Shown here piece after piece: positions 1 to 8,675 of a stretch of 64,000 nucleotides of DNA; the stretch's first letter is position 1; every line of letters starts with the position of its first letter. The notes beneath the pieces were generated by a model. That model saw nothing but the letters and a program-made list of their open reading frames with translations, searched no databases and was not told where the DNA came from. The stretch is from the NCBI RefSeq assembly GCF_024363255.1, contig NZ_AP026070.1, positions 1,240,001 to 1,304,000 of the forward strand. Reading direction: 5' to 3'. The DNA comes from Shewanella sp. NFH-SH190041. Its GTDB lineage: Bacteria; Pseudomonadota; Gammaproteobacteria; Enterobacterales; Shewanellaceae. Both the position numbers and the translations under genes were made by a program.

Positions 1-1758
1 ATCAGGTCGGTAACTGAGTTGTAGGGTGTCGGCGCGATAGTTGGTTTTATCCAGTGTCATCAACTGACTAAAATCACTGAATAGTAACACTGGGGATTCA
101 AACATGACCCGGTAGGCGTTACCTGTGGTTTCGTTGAACAGGTTTTGCTCACGACCGATACAGGTGGTGAGTGACATCACATGTTTTTCTCGCAGCGGAT
201 CGATGGCCGGGTTGGTGACCTGGGCAAACTTTTGCCGGAAATAATCATACAAACTGCGAGTGTGGCGAGATAACACTGCCATTGGCGTGTCATCTCCCAT
301 GGAGCCGGTTGCCTCTTCTCCCTTACTGGCTAATACCCAAATGATTTGCTCCAGTTCTTCACGGCTATAACCAAACAGCTTTTGAAATTGCAGCAGTGCT
401 TGGGGTGAGAACTCACTGTTGCCGTGCTGCGCTGACGGTACCTGGCTTGCTGGCGTGAGGGTTTGAGAGTTTTTAGCCATCCATTGCTTATAGGGATGAC
501 GGCGCTTGAGATCATTATCAATTTCAAATGACTGATACAGTCGACCATCTAAGGTATCGAGAACCAGTAATTCACCTGGGCCAACGCGGCCTTTTTCGAT
601 CACTTCATCCGGGCCATAATCCCAGATGCCGATTTCTGAGGCGAGGGTGAGGATCCTGTCTTTAGTGATGACATAACGGGAAGGGCGCAGCCCATTGCGG
701 TCCACCGCGCAGGCGGCATGGCGTCCATTGGTCATCACAATCCCCGCCGGGCCATCCCAAGGTTCCATATGCATGGAGTTAAAATCATAAAAGGCTTTAA
801 GATCATCATCCATTTCTGGATTGCTTTGCCATGCTGGCGGGATCAATAGTCGCATGGCTCGGTAGAGATCCATGCCCCCAGATAACAGCATTTCTAGCAT
901 ATTGTCCAAGGAAGATGAGTCTGAGCCGCTTTCGTTGACAAAGGGAGCCGCCTGCTGCAGGTCTGGCAACAGTGGGGAGTTGAATTTGTATGCTCTGGCT
1001 CTTGCCCATTGGCGGTTGCCGGTAATGGTATTAATTTCGCCATTATGGGCTAGATAACGAAATGGTTGGGCTAAAGGCCATTTGGGTGAAGTATTCGTCG
1101 AAAAACGCTGGTGAAACAGACAGATGGAACTTTGTAAACGAATATCTGCTAAGTCGAGATAAAAGGTCGGCAGGGTCGCAGGCATCATCAAGCCTTTATA
1201 GACAATCACCTGACCGGATAGGCTGGCAACATAAAAGTCCTTATCTTCAGTGAGTTGCTGCTCCAGCCGACGTCTGGCCATATATAAGCGGCGTTCTAAA
1301 TCTTTTTCTCGCCAGCCAATCGGAGAGTTGATCAGTACTTGGTATATACGGGGCAGTGTGTGACGGCCAATGGGCCCAAGGGCATCGGGATTGATAGGAA
1401 CTTTACGCCACCCTGCAATGCTGAGGGTTTCTTTTTCCAGTTCTTGTGCCAAGAGTTGTTGGGCATGTTCGGCTTTTGTGTCATCTTGGCTGAGAAATAA
1501 CATGCCAACGGCAAATTTACGGCTCAGATGCCAGTCATTTTCTGCCGCAATGGCGGTAAAAAATTTAACTGGCAGTTGCATCAGTAGGCCACAGCCATCA
1601 CCGGTTTCACCGTCAGCTGCGATACCGCCCCGGTGTTTCATTCGATCTAAACCATGGATAGCGGTACGAACAATGCGGTGACTGGGCTCACCGTCCATTT
1701 GGGCGATCAGGCCAAACCCACAGTTATCCCGTTCAAAACTAGGATGATACAGACTCAT
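1..1758 (-). CDS. gltB: Glutamate synthase large subunit (N-terminal part, cut by window edge)
   Basis: The reading frame is open from an ATG at 1758 to the window start without a stop (about 586 codons). It is the N-terminal third of GltB, which with GltD makes glutamate from glutamine and 2-oxoglutarate using NADPH in the cytoplasm. The start has a strong ribosome site (GGGAGG). Residues 12-19 read NCGFGLIA. In this family the Cys, here residue 13, becomes the N-terminal nucleophile of the glutaminase domain after a short propeptide is removed. Typical glutaminase motifs follow, such as HQRFSTNT, LAHNGEINT and the CAVDRNGLRP stretch. The remainder, with FMN and iron-sulfur sites, and probably gltD lie outside the window. 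Confidence 0.97.
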   Translation of the reverse strand, partial: MSLYHPSFERDNCGFGLIAQMDGEPSHRIVRTAIHGLDRMKHRGGIAADGETGDGCGLLMQLPVKFFTAIAAENDWHLSRKFAVGMLFLSQDDTKAEHAQQLLAQELEKETLSIAGWRKVPINPDALGPIGRHTLPRIYQVLINSPIGWREKDLERRLYMARRRLEQQLTEDKDFYVASLSGQVIVYKGLMMPATLPTFYLDLADIRLQSSICLFHQRFSTNTSPKWPLAQPFRYLAHNGEINTITGNRQWARARAYKFNSPLLPDLQQAAPFVNESGSDSSSLDNMLEMLLSGGMDLYRAMRLLIPPAWQSNPEMDDDLKAFYDFNSMHMEPWDGPAGIVMTNGRHAACAVDRNGLRPSRYVITKDRILTLASEIGIWDYGPDEVIEKGRVGPGELLVLDTLDGRLYQSFEIDNDLKRRHPYKQWMAKNSQTLTPASQVPSAQHGNSEFSPQALLQFQKLFGYSREELEQIIWVLASKGEEATGSMGDDTPMAVLSRHTRSLYDYFRQKFAQVTNPAIDPLREKHVMSLTTCIGREQNLFNETTGNAYRVMFESPVLLFSDFSQLMTLDKTNYRADTLQLSYRPD

Positions 1759-1864
1759 TGGACACCTCCCTGACAAAATCCCGTCCCTATGGTTCAGAGA
1801 CCATGCTTTGATACCACCTGAGGGAGCCTATTGACGCTTGCTATCGTTAGCGTCCGAGCCCATC

Positions 1865-1893
1865 AAATTATCCATTGCTCAATAAAACGTCAA
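1865..1893 (-). promoter_or_regulatory. Candidate sigma-70 promoter for gltB
   Basis: Read on the minus strand, a TTGACG box (1888-1893) is followed after exactly 17 bases by TAATTT (1865-1870). It lies about 100 bases upstream of the gltB start and points at it. The rest of the 413-base gap between gltB and the next gene is very AT-rich (about 1870-2040). I see no gene in it. The 68-codon open frame at 1831-2037 has the composition of AT-rich spacer. Confidence 0.5.
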
Positions 1894-2171
1894 TTTAAAA
1901 ATGATATTAAGTCATATTTTTTCACTTTTTATATAGATTGTTGGCTGGGTTTTACTAATGGTTTTGATTTTATCTATATGATAAATATAGATTATATTAC
2001 TCATGATGATAATTTTACTTTGTTTATAAAGTCATAAAATATGCATTTTTACCCAATCGTGGTATTGGTGATGTTTGTGACAAAAAGGTAAAACTTGCAG
2101 GTTGACCATGACGTATTGCGCTGCATTTTTTAAAATACCCCCCATTTTCTTCTGTCTGGCGGGATGTCGCT

Positions 2172-3164
2172 GTGGGACTAGATCAATACGTCAATACATT
2201 CGGGGCCGTGTGCAAAGCTAAATACGGTGCTCGGGTAAAGAAACTGACCATAGATGCCAAATTTACCTGTCCTAACCGGGATGGCACCCTAGGGCGCGGT
2301 GGTTGCACTTTTTGCAATGTGGCTTCTTTTAGTCATGAGATGGGCTCACCTTTGACCATTTCACAGCAGTTAGCCCAAGGCAAGGCTAGTTTGCAGGATA
2401 AACGTGCCCGTAAAGTCGGCAGTGCTAAAGGAATTTCAGATAAATATATTGCTTACTTTCAAGCGTATACCAGTACATATGATGAATATCAGTTGCTGAA
2501 ACAACGCTATGATGAAGCCATAATGGACGCGGATATTGTCGGGTTAAGTGTAGGGACCCGACCTGATTGTGTTCCGGATACTGTGCTGGATTTACTGCTG
2601 GATTATCAGCAGCAAGGGTTGGATGTTTGGTTGGAACTGGGACTGCAGACGGCTAATGATGTAACCTTGAAACGCATTAATCGTGGCCATGATTTTGCGG
2701 TTTATTTAGATACGGTTACCCGTGCAAGGCGGCGTGGGTTGAAAGTCTGTACTCACCTTATTCTTGGCTTGCCAGGTGAAGAGCACAGCGATTATATGCA
2801 CACGTTAGATAAGGTGCTGCAAGCTGGGGTTGACGGGTTGAAAATTCATCCACTTCATGTGGTAGAGGGCAGTACTATGGCAAAAGCTCTGCGGGCTGGG
2901 CGGATGTCGCTACTGACGCTGGAGGATTATGCGACCAGTGTTGGCGAGATGATTCGAACCATTCCTGCAGAGGTGATCCTCCACCGCGTAACAGCCTATG
3001 CGAAAAAACCTATGTTGCTGGGGCCGGATTGGTGCCAGTTTCGTTGGAATGGGCTGGTGGCGATTGTGGATAATTTGCGCCAGTTTGGGGGGCAGGGGTG
3101 TCATACGGCGCGGCCATTTATAACGGATTGCAACCTTGATAGTGAGATTTGTTCGCAGAAATAA
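2172..3164 (+). CDS. Radical SAM protein of the YhcC/TIGR01212 type
   Basis: A 330-residue protein with a GTG start. It has the hallmark of this radical SAM family, CPNRDGT followed by GGCTFCN: the three cluster cysteines are C33, C45 and C48, so the spacing is CX11CX2C instead of the usual CX3CX2C. The SAM-side motif GLPGEE and a typical C-terminal half (HRVTAYAKK, GPDWCQFRWNG) follow. The family resembles the Elp3 group, and its substrate is not established to my knowledge. The gene lies between gltB (divergent) and hptA. Length matches the family. The function beyond iron-sulfur/SAM chemistry is unknown. Confidence 0.9.
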   Translation: MGLDQYVNTFGAVCKAKYGARVKKLTIDAKFTCPNRDGTLGRGGCTFCNVASFSHEMGSPLTISQQLAQGKASLQDKRARKVGSAKGISDKYIAYFQAYTSTYDEYQLLKQRYDEAIMDADIVGLSVGTRPDCVPDTVLDLLLDYQQQGLDVWLELGLQTANDVTLKRINRGHDFAVYLDTVTRARRRGLKVCTHLILGLPGEEHSDYMHTLDKVLQAGVDGLKIHPLHVVEGSTMAKALRAGRMSLLTLEDYATSVGEMIRTIPAEVILHRVTAYAKKPMLLGPDWCQFRWNGLVAIVDNLRQFGGQGCHTARPFITDCNLDSEICSQK

Positions 3165-3436
3165 ACAACTGCATCTGCCTATGGCTATATGAGTAAAAAA
3201 TCCCAACAGTAAAAGTTATTAAAGTGTTAAGTTTTATTAAGTTTGTCTGAGTAGGGTTGTAACCAGTTGCGCAGCAGCGTTTAGTCGGTATGATGAGCGG
3301 TATTCATCGACTATCTGTTTTTTATTGTGATATCTGAATAAGCCGTCTGATGTTTATGTGAGGGATATATTCCTAACTTACGGTTTTTATTCAGATAAGT
3401 GCATTGGCTGATTTACCGTATTTGAGGGGGCCATCA

Positions 3437-3802
3437 ATGGCAACAACTAAACTGGACAATATTCTCGATCTGAACACCTTGGAGCAATACTGCAGTGCTA
3501 TCGGTGCCGGTACCTTGCTTAAAAGTGTAGTGTTATTTGAACAGTTGATGCCGGAATATGTTGCTAATTTGGTTAAGGCAGATGCTGCAGGGGAAAAAGA
3601 TACCTTGTGCGCAGAGGCACATAAATTTAAAGGTGCGGCAGGCTCTGTGGGGCTAAAACGGATCCAGCAGCATGCTCAGTTATTGCAGCATGGCGAAGCT
3701 TCTGATTGGCAAGAGATGCATGGGCGCTGGCTTAGTGTGATTGTGGAGCACGCCCAGTCTGATTTGGCCATGTTGAAAGATTACTTGGAAGCTAAGATCT
3801 AG
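3437..3802 (+). CDS. hptA: Stand-alone histidine phosphotransfer protein
   Basis: A 121-residue protein made of a single Hpt domain. HKFKGAAGSVG contains the phospho-accepting His (H62) and the conserved Lys and Gly of the four-helix bundle. The ATG at 3437 is chosen because GAGGGG lies just upstream. A longer frame begins with a TTG at 3404. In Shewanella the Arc sensor lacks its own Hpt domain, and a separate protein, HptA, passes phosphate to the regulator ArcA. This gene matches that protein in size and in its place next to the gltB/radical SAM pair. That it serves Arc here is an inference, because neither partner is in the window. Confidence 0.85.
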   Translation: MATTKLDNILDLNTLEQYCSAIGAGTLLKSVVLFEQLMPEYVANLVKADAAGEKDTLCAEAHKFKGAAGSVGLKRIQQHAQLLQHGEASDWQEMHGRWLSVIVEHAQSDLAMLKDYLEAKI

Positions 3803-3856
3803 TAACTGTCTATTTACCGTAACTGGTTTGCTGGCTGAGCAGTAAGCTGTAATAAA

Positions 3857-3893
3857 TGGCGCTGTGCCTATTTAGGCGCAAGCGTCATTTTTT
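3857..3893 (+). terminator. Rho-independent terminator after hptA
   Basis: An interrupted stem, TGGCGCT pairing with AGCGTCA plus an inner GCCT/AGGC, is followed by six T. The rest of the 376-base gap up to oxyR shows no gene; the short minus-strand frame at 3976-4170 is not convincing. Confidence 0.65.
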
Positions 3894-4178
3894 ATTTGTA
3901 CAGCTTGTCATGCTGGTGATGAGTTAATCTATTGGCGGCATGAGCTTGCTGTAAACCTGCAATCACTATGATGTATTAGCCACTGTGGTCATCGTCAGTG
4001 ATGATGGCGGTAAAACTGGTTTTAATTTGTACAACTGTTCGGTTTTTACCATTAGGCTGACCGAATTGTCCGATAAGAGTCACATTCCTATTGCCTAGAG
4101 CGCTTTGCGGTAAAGTGAAATATGGTAGAGTGCATACAGCAAAAAATTCGGTACTAAATGAGCAAGGCAATCGAATAA

Positions 4179-5084
4179 ATGAAACATTTACCGAGTCTGA
4201 AAAACCTTTTTTACCTGGTTAATCTGCATCAAGAACAGAATTTTAACCGGGCTGCTAAGGTTTGTCATGTCAGTCAATCAACCCTGTCCAGTGGGATTCA
4301 GAATCTGGAAGAGCAGCTGGGACACCAGCTTATTGAGCGGGATCATAAATCATTTATGTTTACTGCTATCGGCGAAGAAGTGGTACTGCGTTCACGTAAA
4401 CTGCTGACCGACGTTGATGATTTGGTGGAGTTGGTACGGAACCAGGGCGAGCCGATGACAGGCGAAATCCGTTTGGGTTGTATTCCTACCATTGCGCCGT
4501 TTCTGCTAAGCCGGGTGGTGCGCCATTGTCAGAGTCATTTTCCTAATTTGACGCTGTTATTAAAAGAAGATACAACAGATCGTTTGCTTGAGGCCTTAGG
4601 TAAAGGTGAGTTGGATCTGTTGCTATTAGCACTACCTGTTGACACCCGTGGTTATCACAGTATGAAAGTTGGGCTCGATCCTTTCAAAATGGTGGTGCAC
4701 AAAGATCTTCAGGGGGCATTTGTTGAGCCTGTGGATTATCAGATGTTGCCCGATGAGAGTATTTTCTTGTTGCAGAATGAGCACTGTATTACCGGGCATG
4801 CCATTAGTGCTTGTCAGTTACGTGACAGTGCGAAAGTGAATCCATTTGCTGCCACCAGTTTGCATACCTTGGTGCAGATGGTAAACAGTAAGCTGGGTAC
4901 TACCTTCTTACCGCAGATGGCGATTGATGCCGGGATCTTAAAAGACACTGATCTGAAAGTGATTAACCCGCCGGGAGAAGCCCCTTATCGGGATATTGGT
5001 TTGGTCTGGCGTCAAACTACTAGCCGTATTTCCACTTTCCGTACCTTAGGGTTGGAAATTGAGAAGTTATTGCAGGAAAAATAA
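4179..5084 (+). CDS. oxyR: Peroxide-sensing LysR-type regulator OxyR
   Basis: A 301-residue LysR-type protein with an N-terminal winged helix-turn-helix (SQSTLSSGIQNLEEQLG) and a substrate-type regulatory domain. The diagnostic feature is the pair of cysteines C203 and C212 in NEHCITGHAISACQL. They are nine residues apart, as are Cys199 and Cys208 of E. coli OxyR, which form the regulatory disulfide under peroxide. This separates it from other LysR proteins. It probably controls catalase and peroxidase genes elsewhere. A terminator follows directly, so it is transcribed alone. Confidence 0.92.
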   Translation: MKHLPSLKNLFYLVNLHQEQNFNRAAKVCHVSQSTLSSGIQNLEEQLGHQLIERDHKSFMFTAIGEEVVLRSRKLLTDVDDLVELVRNQGEPMTGEIRLGCIPTIAPFLLSRVVRHCQSHFPNLTLLLKEDTTDRLLEALGKGELDLLLLALPVDTRGYHSMKVGLDPFKMVVHKDLQGAFVEPVDYQMLPDESIFLLQNEHCITGHAISACQLRDSAKVNPFAATSLHTLVQMVNSKLGTTFLPQMAIDAGILKDTDLKVINPPGEAPYRDIGLVWRQTTSRISTFRTLGLEIEKLLQEK

Positions 5085-5104
5085 CCTGCCACTTTGTCGT
5101 TGCT

Positions 5105-5131
5105 AAAAAACCTCCTGCGGGAGGTTTTTTT
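5105..5131. terminator. Bidirectional rho-independent terminator, oxyR / cyaC
   Basis: CCTCC, a four-base loop and GGAGG are flanked by six A on the left and seven T on the right, so the hairpin can stop oxyR (plus). It may also serve cyaC (minus), which ends about 215 bases away. Confidence 0.85.
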
Positions 5132-5346
5132 GTTTTTACGCACTGAAGAAGAACCGGGAACAATGTACTTTATTTTGTGTGGCATTGTTTTACATTGCAT
5201 ACTACTAACGTGGTTAGCGGACTTTATTTCAGGTGCGCAGGTACTCAGCTAAAACAGCTGGACAGCCAAACCGTGGACATCAAATGGCTATAAATAGTTG
5301 GGTTGAGATTGTGGGTGGATGACAGTTAGTGAGGATGCTGATGCAA

Positions 5347-6417
5347 TCAGAGTTTGGGGGATACGCCGTAGACAATGGTGGAATGTTGTTTACCTTTGAG
5401 CTTGACCGGTCCCAAATTATGCAAATCATAACGACTGTCACTGCTATCGAGTCGAGCCGCTAGATTACCTGAGATCAGCATGCGTTGGCCGAGTGGATTA
5501 CACTGGTCTTGTAGTCTTGCCAAGGTGTTGAGCACATCGGAGAAGAAACTGATTTCCTGCTTGTGTACGCCAACCACCGCAGCAACAACCTGACCACAGT
5601 GCGCCGCCGCTTTGAATTTGGGTACAAAGCCATAATGCTCTTCAAAGTATTGGCGTTGCCAATTTAATTGTTGACTGAATTCAAAGTAAATGTTCATACA
5701 CCTATCATGAACAATACCTTCTTCTAGTGGCCAGTGGATCAGCACCGCATCGCCCATATAACGGTAAATTTCCGCTTCATTATTGGATACCGTATCGGCC
5801 AATAAACTAAAACTGTCTTGAATTAGGCGGCTAAAGCGGTAGTCACCTAAAGACTCAGCATGGGTCGTCGACGCCACCATATCCAGATATAGAAATAAAC
5901 GCTGTTCATATCTTGGCTTGTGGTATTTCCCCATACCAATATTCATCAGTACTCTGGGGCCAACCAATAACCCCATTTGCTCAATAAACGCGAGCCCAAC
6001 CCGCACTACCACCAAGTAAACGATTAACGCCTGAAATGAGGGGGTATAGAGAATGTGGACAGTGAGCATTTGCCTGAGGGTCGCCATATGATTTTCAATG
6101 GCCCACATATTCAAAAACTGGGTGATATAGGCCAGTGTTGTGGCCCCAAGCAGCAAAAACAGCCCTTTGAATATCACAGAGAAAACATAAGGAAGTCGGT
6201 TAATCGCTGAGAAGTCGGCGATAAGGTTGGATAACCAATGCAGACTGCCGAAGATGATCCCCATATAGATAGCCAGAGTGGCCAGATCTCCTGAGCCAAC
6301 GGCCCATTGGGGAAGATCCGGTGTCTGCGCGTAGCGGAAAAATACAAAGGCGGCCATGGAGGCCGTCCACGCTAGGATGGCAAACACCAGTTTTTTGGCC
6401 TGACGACTCGCTCTCAC
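5347..6417 (-). CDS. cyaC: Membrane-bound class III adenylate cyclase
   Basis: 356 residues. The N-terminal half has several hydrophobic membrane segments (about residues 8-27, 47-65, 75-100, 125-155). The C-terminal half is a class III cyclase domain. The two metal-binding aspartates are seen in FLYLDMVAST (D179) and RYMGDAVLIHW (D223), and the SDVLNTLARLQ stretch matches the usual VNxAARL transition-state motif. The product would be cAMP, which feeds CRP, a regulator of anaerobic respiration in Shewanella. A membrane class III cyclase called CyaC occurs in S. oneidensis, and this gene matches it in architecture and in its place between oxyR and mutH. It lies 222 bases downstream of mutH on the same strand. 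Confidence 0.85.
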   Translation of the reverse strand: MRASRQAKKLVFAILAWTASMAAFVFFRYAQTPDLPQWAVGSGDLATLAIYMGIIFGSLHWLSNLIADFSAINRLPYVFSVIFKGLFLLLGATTLAYITQFLNMWAIENHMATLRQMLTVHILYTPSFQALIVYLVVVRVGLAFIEQMGLLVGPRVLMNIGMGKYHKPRYEQRLFLYLDMVASTTHAESLGDYRFSRLIQDSFSLLADTVSNNEAEIYRYMGDAVLIHWPLEEGIVHDRCMNIYFEFSQQLNWQRQYFEEHYGFVPKFKAAAHCGQVVAAVVGVHKQEISFFSDVLNTLARLQDQCNPLGQRMLISGNLAARLDSSDSRYDLHNLGPVKLKGKQHSTIVYGVSPKL

Positions 6418-6639
6418 TGACTACTATTTACTCTGGAGGTGAAGCTGCTGCGAAGAGCAGTTAGTGTATTAATATCCCGATGTCTTTTCCAGCCGGTATT
6501 GTGATCTGTGTCAAGGTAAAGGCAGATGAAGTGCCGATTTTTGCATAATTTACCGGATTCTATGCCCAGAGCCATCAAAATCCGATGAAAATGCCGGAAT
6601 AATTGAAAAACCAACAAAAAGATCTGTTAAAGCTGTGAG

Positions 6640-7308
6640 TTAGCCAAAGGTTTTTGCCAAAATAGCGGCCGTAAATTGGGTTTTTAAATAAAAGCCTCTG
6701 GGGTTGGTAAGTCGGATACTGCCATCGGCAGCAATACATTCAGTCAGCACTCGGCTGTTAGCCGCTTTGGGACGAAGTTGTAAGACCTCGCCATGTCTGG
6801 CGGTGATTTTGTCTACTTGACCTGTCGCTATCATCTCCATTAATTCTTCCCAATCCTGTTGTAGTAGGGACAATTCCTGCGCATCAGGTTGCCATAAAAT
6901 CCCTGTGCCGATACAACGCTGTGCAATGGGGATGTGTCGCTCTCCCTGCACTGGGATCCAGAGTACCCGTTGTAATTTGTGATACACCAAACTTTGTTGC
7001 CATTGCATGCCCTGAATATTGGTGAGTGGTGTGACGCAGACATAAGTGGTTTCTAATGGTTTTCCCCGGCTATCGATGGGGATGGTTTTTAGCTCTACGC
7101 CTAGATGTAAAAAATCCTGCTCCGGTCTGGAGCCTGCCGTCGCCCCCAGTTCCAGTTCCAACAATTGCCCTATCCAGCCTTTATCGCGCCGAAGATCCTT
7201 TGGCACCGATAGTTGATGGGATTGTGCTAATTGGCCTAATGTCACTCCGGCAATGGCATCGACCCGCTGCATCAGTTCTTCTAGGCTGGCTGGCGGTGAA
7301 ATGGCCAT
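6640..7308 (-). CDS. mutH: DNA mismatch repair endonuclease MutH
   Basis: 222 residues, the usual length. The catalytic set of this endonuclease is intact: E51 in [13 protein letters not shown], then D65, E72 and K74 in [13 protein letters not shown]. The spacing D-x6-E-x-K is that of E. coli D70-E77-K79. MutH nicks the unmethylated strand at hemimethylated GATC when activated by MutS and MutL, so the host probably carries Dam methylase. The gene diverges from rppH across a long gap rich in DnaA boxes, and shares its strand with cyaC. Confidence 0.97.
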   Translation of the reverse strand: MAISPPASLEELMQRVDAIAGVTLGQLAQSHQLSVPKDLRRDKGWIGQLLELELGATAGSRPEQDFLHLGVELKTIPIDSRGKPLETTYVCVTPLTNIQGMQWQQSLVYHKLQRVLWIPVQGERHIPIAQRCIGTGILWQPDAQELSLLQQDWEELMEMIATGQVDKITARHGEVLQLRPKAANSRVLTECIAADGSIRLTNPRGFYLKTQFTAAILAKTFG

Positions 7309-7654
7309 AGTGTTTCCTTATGCTTTGTTTCTGTTTGTATGATCCGGTCAACATCATGTTTCCGGCGGTGTTTGGAATTATATCAGTTGGGCGCTGATAT
7401 GGTGTTTATCCTGTTTATGGAGATAAAGTGGGAAATAGATAGGAATAAATTGCGTCAAGTTAGGCGATGAAAAAATAGCATGGTGGGTATGCTATTGCCG
7501 GTTGGTTAAAAAATAACCGCAAAATATGTATTAATCTAACGAGTGGCGTATTTTTTTTAAGTATTTGAATATAAACAATATAAATTTAAATTCATATTGA
7601 TGTATCTGCAATAAAAACAGTTACGCGCTGATTTCCCCTACCTTCCGCACATAG

Positions 7655-8052
7655 TTATCCACAGAATTATGGGATAACTGTATGGTGTTAATCACATTTT
7701 AGCTGGCTGATTTTTCTGTGTTGTTATAGAGACCGCGGATTTTTTGTGCCATCAGGCTTGACAATGTGAATAAGTGTTGGGCAGAGACAAATAAAAAGGC
7801 ATGGGTGAAAATTTATGCTTTTTGTTCTGCTTGTCGCCATATTAAGTTGAGTTTAATAAATATATTAATATAAATCAGTATCTTGCTCGTTGTTTGGCTT
7901 AAGTCACATTTTTTGCTTATCTGATTGAATGGCTGAAAAATACCATTGTTGTTGAGTTGCAAACAGAGTTATCCACAGATTTTGTGGATAATAATGACGA
8001 ACATTGCCCTTTGCTTGTTGATAAGCCTAGTTTGGAAATAGCTTTATCCAAA
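7655..8052. other. Cluster of DnaA boxes in the mutH-rppH gap (DARS2-like)
   Basis: Four exact matches to TTATNCACA lie here: 7655-7663 (plus), 7765-7773 (minus), 7969-7977 (plus) and 7983-7991 (minus). A TTATCCAAA box of the oriC R3 type is at 8044-8052. Near matches are at 7688-7696 (TTAATCACA) and 8016-8024. The boxes at 7969 and 7983 form a perfect inverted pair with a five-base spacer. The 827-base gap 7309-8135 holds no credible gene. E. coli carries a DnaA-reactivating sequence, DARS2, beside mutH. Likeness in position and box content suggests the same role here, but this is inference. Confidence 0.6.
7873..7885 (+). promoter_or_regulatory. IHF-site match within the DnaA-box region
   Basis: AATCAGTATCTTG fits the IHF consensus WATCARNNNNTTR at every defined position. 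A run of AT-rich sequence lies directly upstream (7855-7872), as is common at strong IHF sites. DARS2 of E. coli needs IHF and Fis, so an IHF site about 85 bases from the paired DnaA boxes fits that model. Confidence 0.45.
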
Positions 8053-8135
8053 AATCCGTTAAAAATAGAGGTTTGCTGCTATTGCTCCTTTGTGAAACAA
8101 TCGGGGCATTAAAATTTGTGTACTTTGGAGTCCAT

Positions 8136-8654
8136 GTGATTGATAGCGACGGCTTTCGCGCAAATGTGGGCATCATCATCTGTAATAAATTCGGTCAGGT
8201 CATGTGGGCCCGACGTTTCGGACAACATTCATGGCAATTCCCCCAAGGCGGAGTTGATGACGGCGAAACGCCAGAACAAGCTATGTATCGAGAGCTTTAT
8301 GAGGAAGTTGGGTTGAAGCCGGAACATGTGCAGATCCTGACCTCAACCCGCTCTTGGTTGCGTTATCGTTTGCCTAAGCGTTTGGTGCGTCAGGACAGTA
8401 AACCAGTCTGCATCGGTCAGAAGCAAAAGTGGTTTTTATTACAGTTGAAAAGCCAGGATCAGGCCATTGATTTAACCCTGTCTGGACATCCGGAATTTGA
8501 TGACTGGCGTTGGGTCAGTTATTGGTATCCGGTGCGTCAGGTAGTGTCATTCAAACGGGATGTGTACCGTAAAGTGATGAAAGAGTTTGCCGCCACGGCA
8601 CTGCCATTTCAGGTGCGGGAAAATCACCGACGGCGAACTAAACAACGTAACTGA
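8136..8654 (+). CDS. rppH: RNA pyrophosphohydrolase RppH (Nudix)
   Basis: 172 residues from a GTG start. It removes pyrophosphate from 5' triphosphorylated RNA and so starts mRNA decay. The Nudix box is complete ([22 protein letters not shown], residues about 38-59, with the RELYEE core). The start at 8136 is chosen because [12 protein letters not shown] aligns with the known N terminus (MIDDDGYRPNVG) and a TTTGGAG ribosome site sits 5 bases upstream. A frame open to 8073 only adds unrelated hydrophobic residues. ptsP follows 21 bases later, so the two are probably cotranscribed, as in enterics. Confidence 0.95.
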   Translation: MIDSDGFRANVGIIICNKFGQVMWARRFGQHSWQFPQGGVDDGETPEQAMYRELYEEVGLKPEHVQILTSTRSWLRYRLPKRLVRQDSKPVCIGQKQKWFLLQLKSQDQAIDLTLSGHPEFDDWRWVSYWYPVRQVVSFKRDVYRKVMKEFAATALPFQVRENHRRRTKQRN

Positions 8655-8675
8655 TTTCAAAAGGGGATTGAAACA

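Noticed and set aside
1831..2037. 68-codon frame in the gltB upstream gap
   Set aside because: Very AT-rich, no ribosome site, and it overlaps the candidate gltB promoter.
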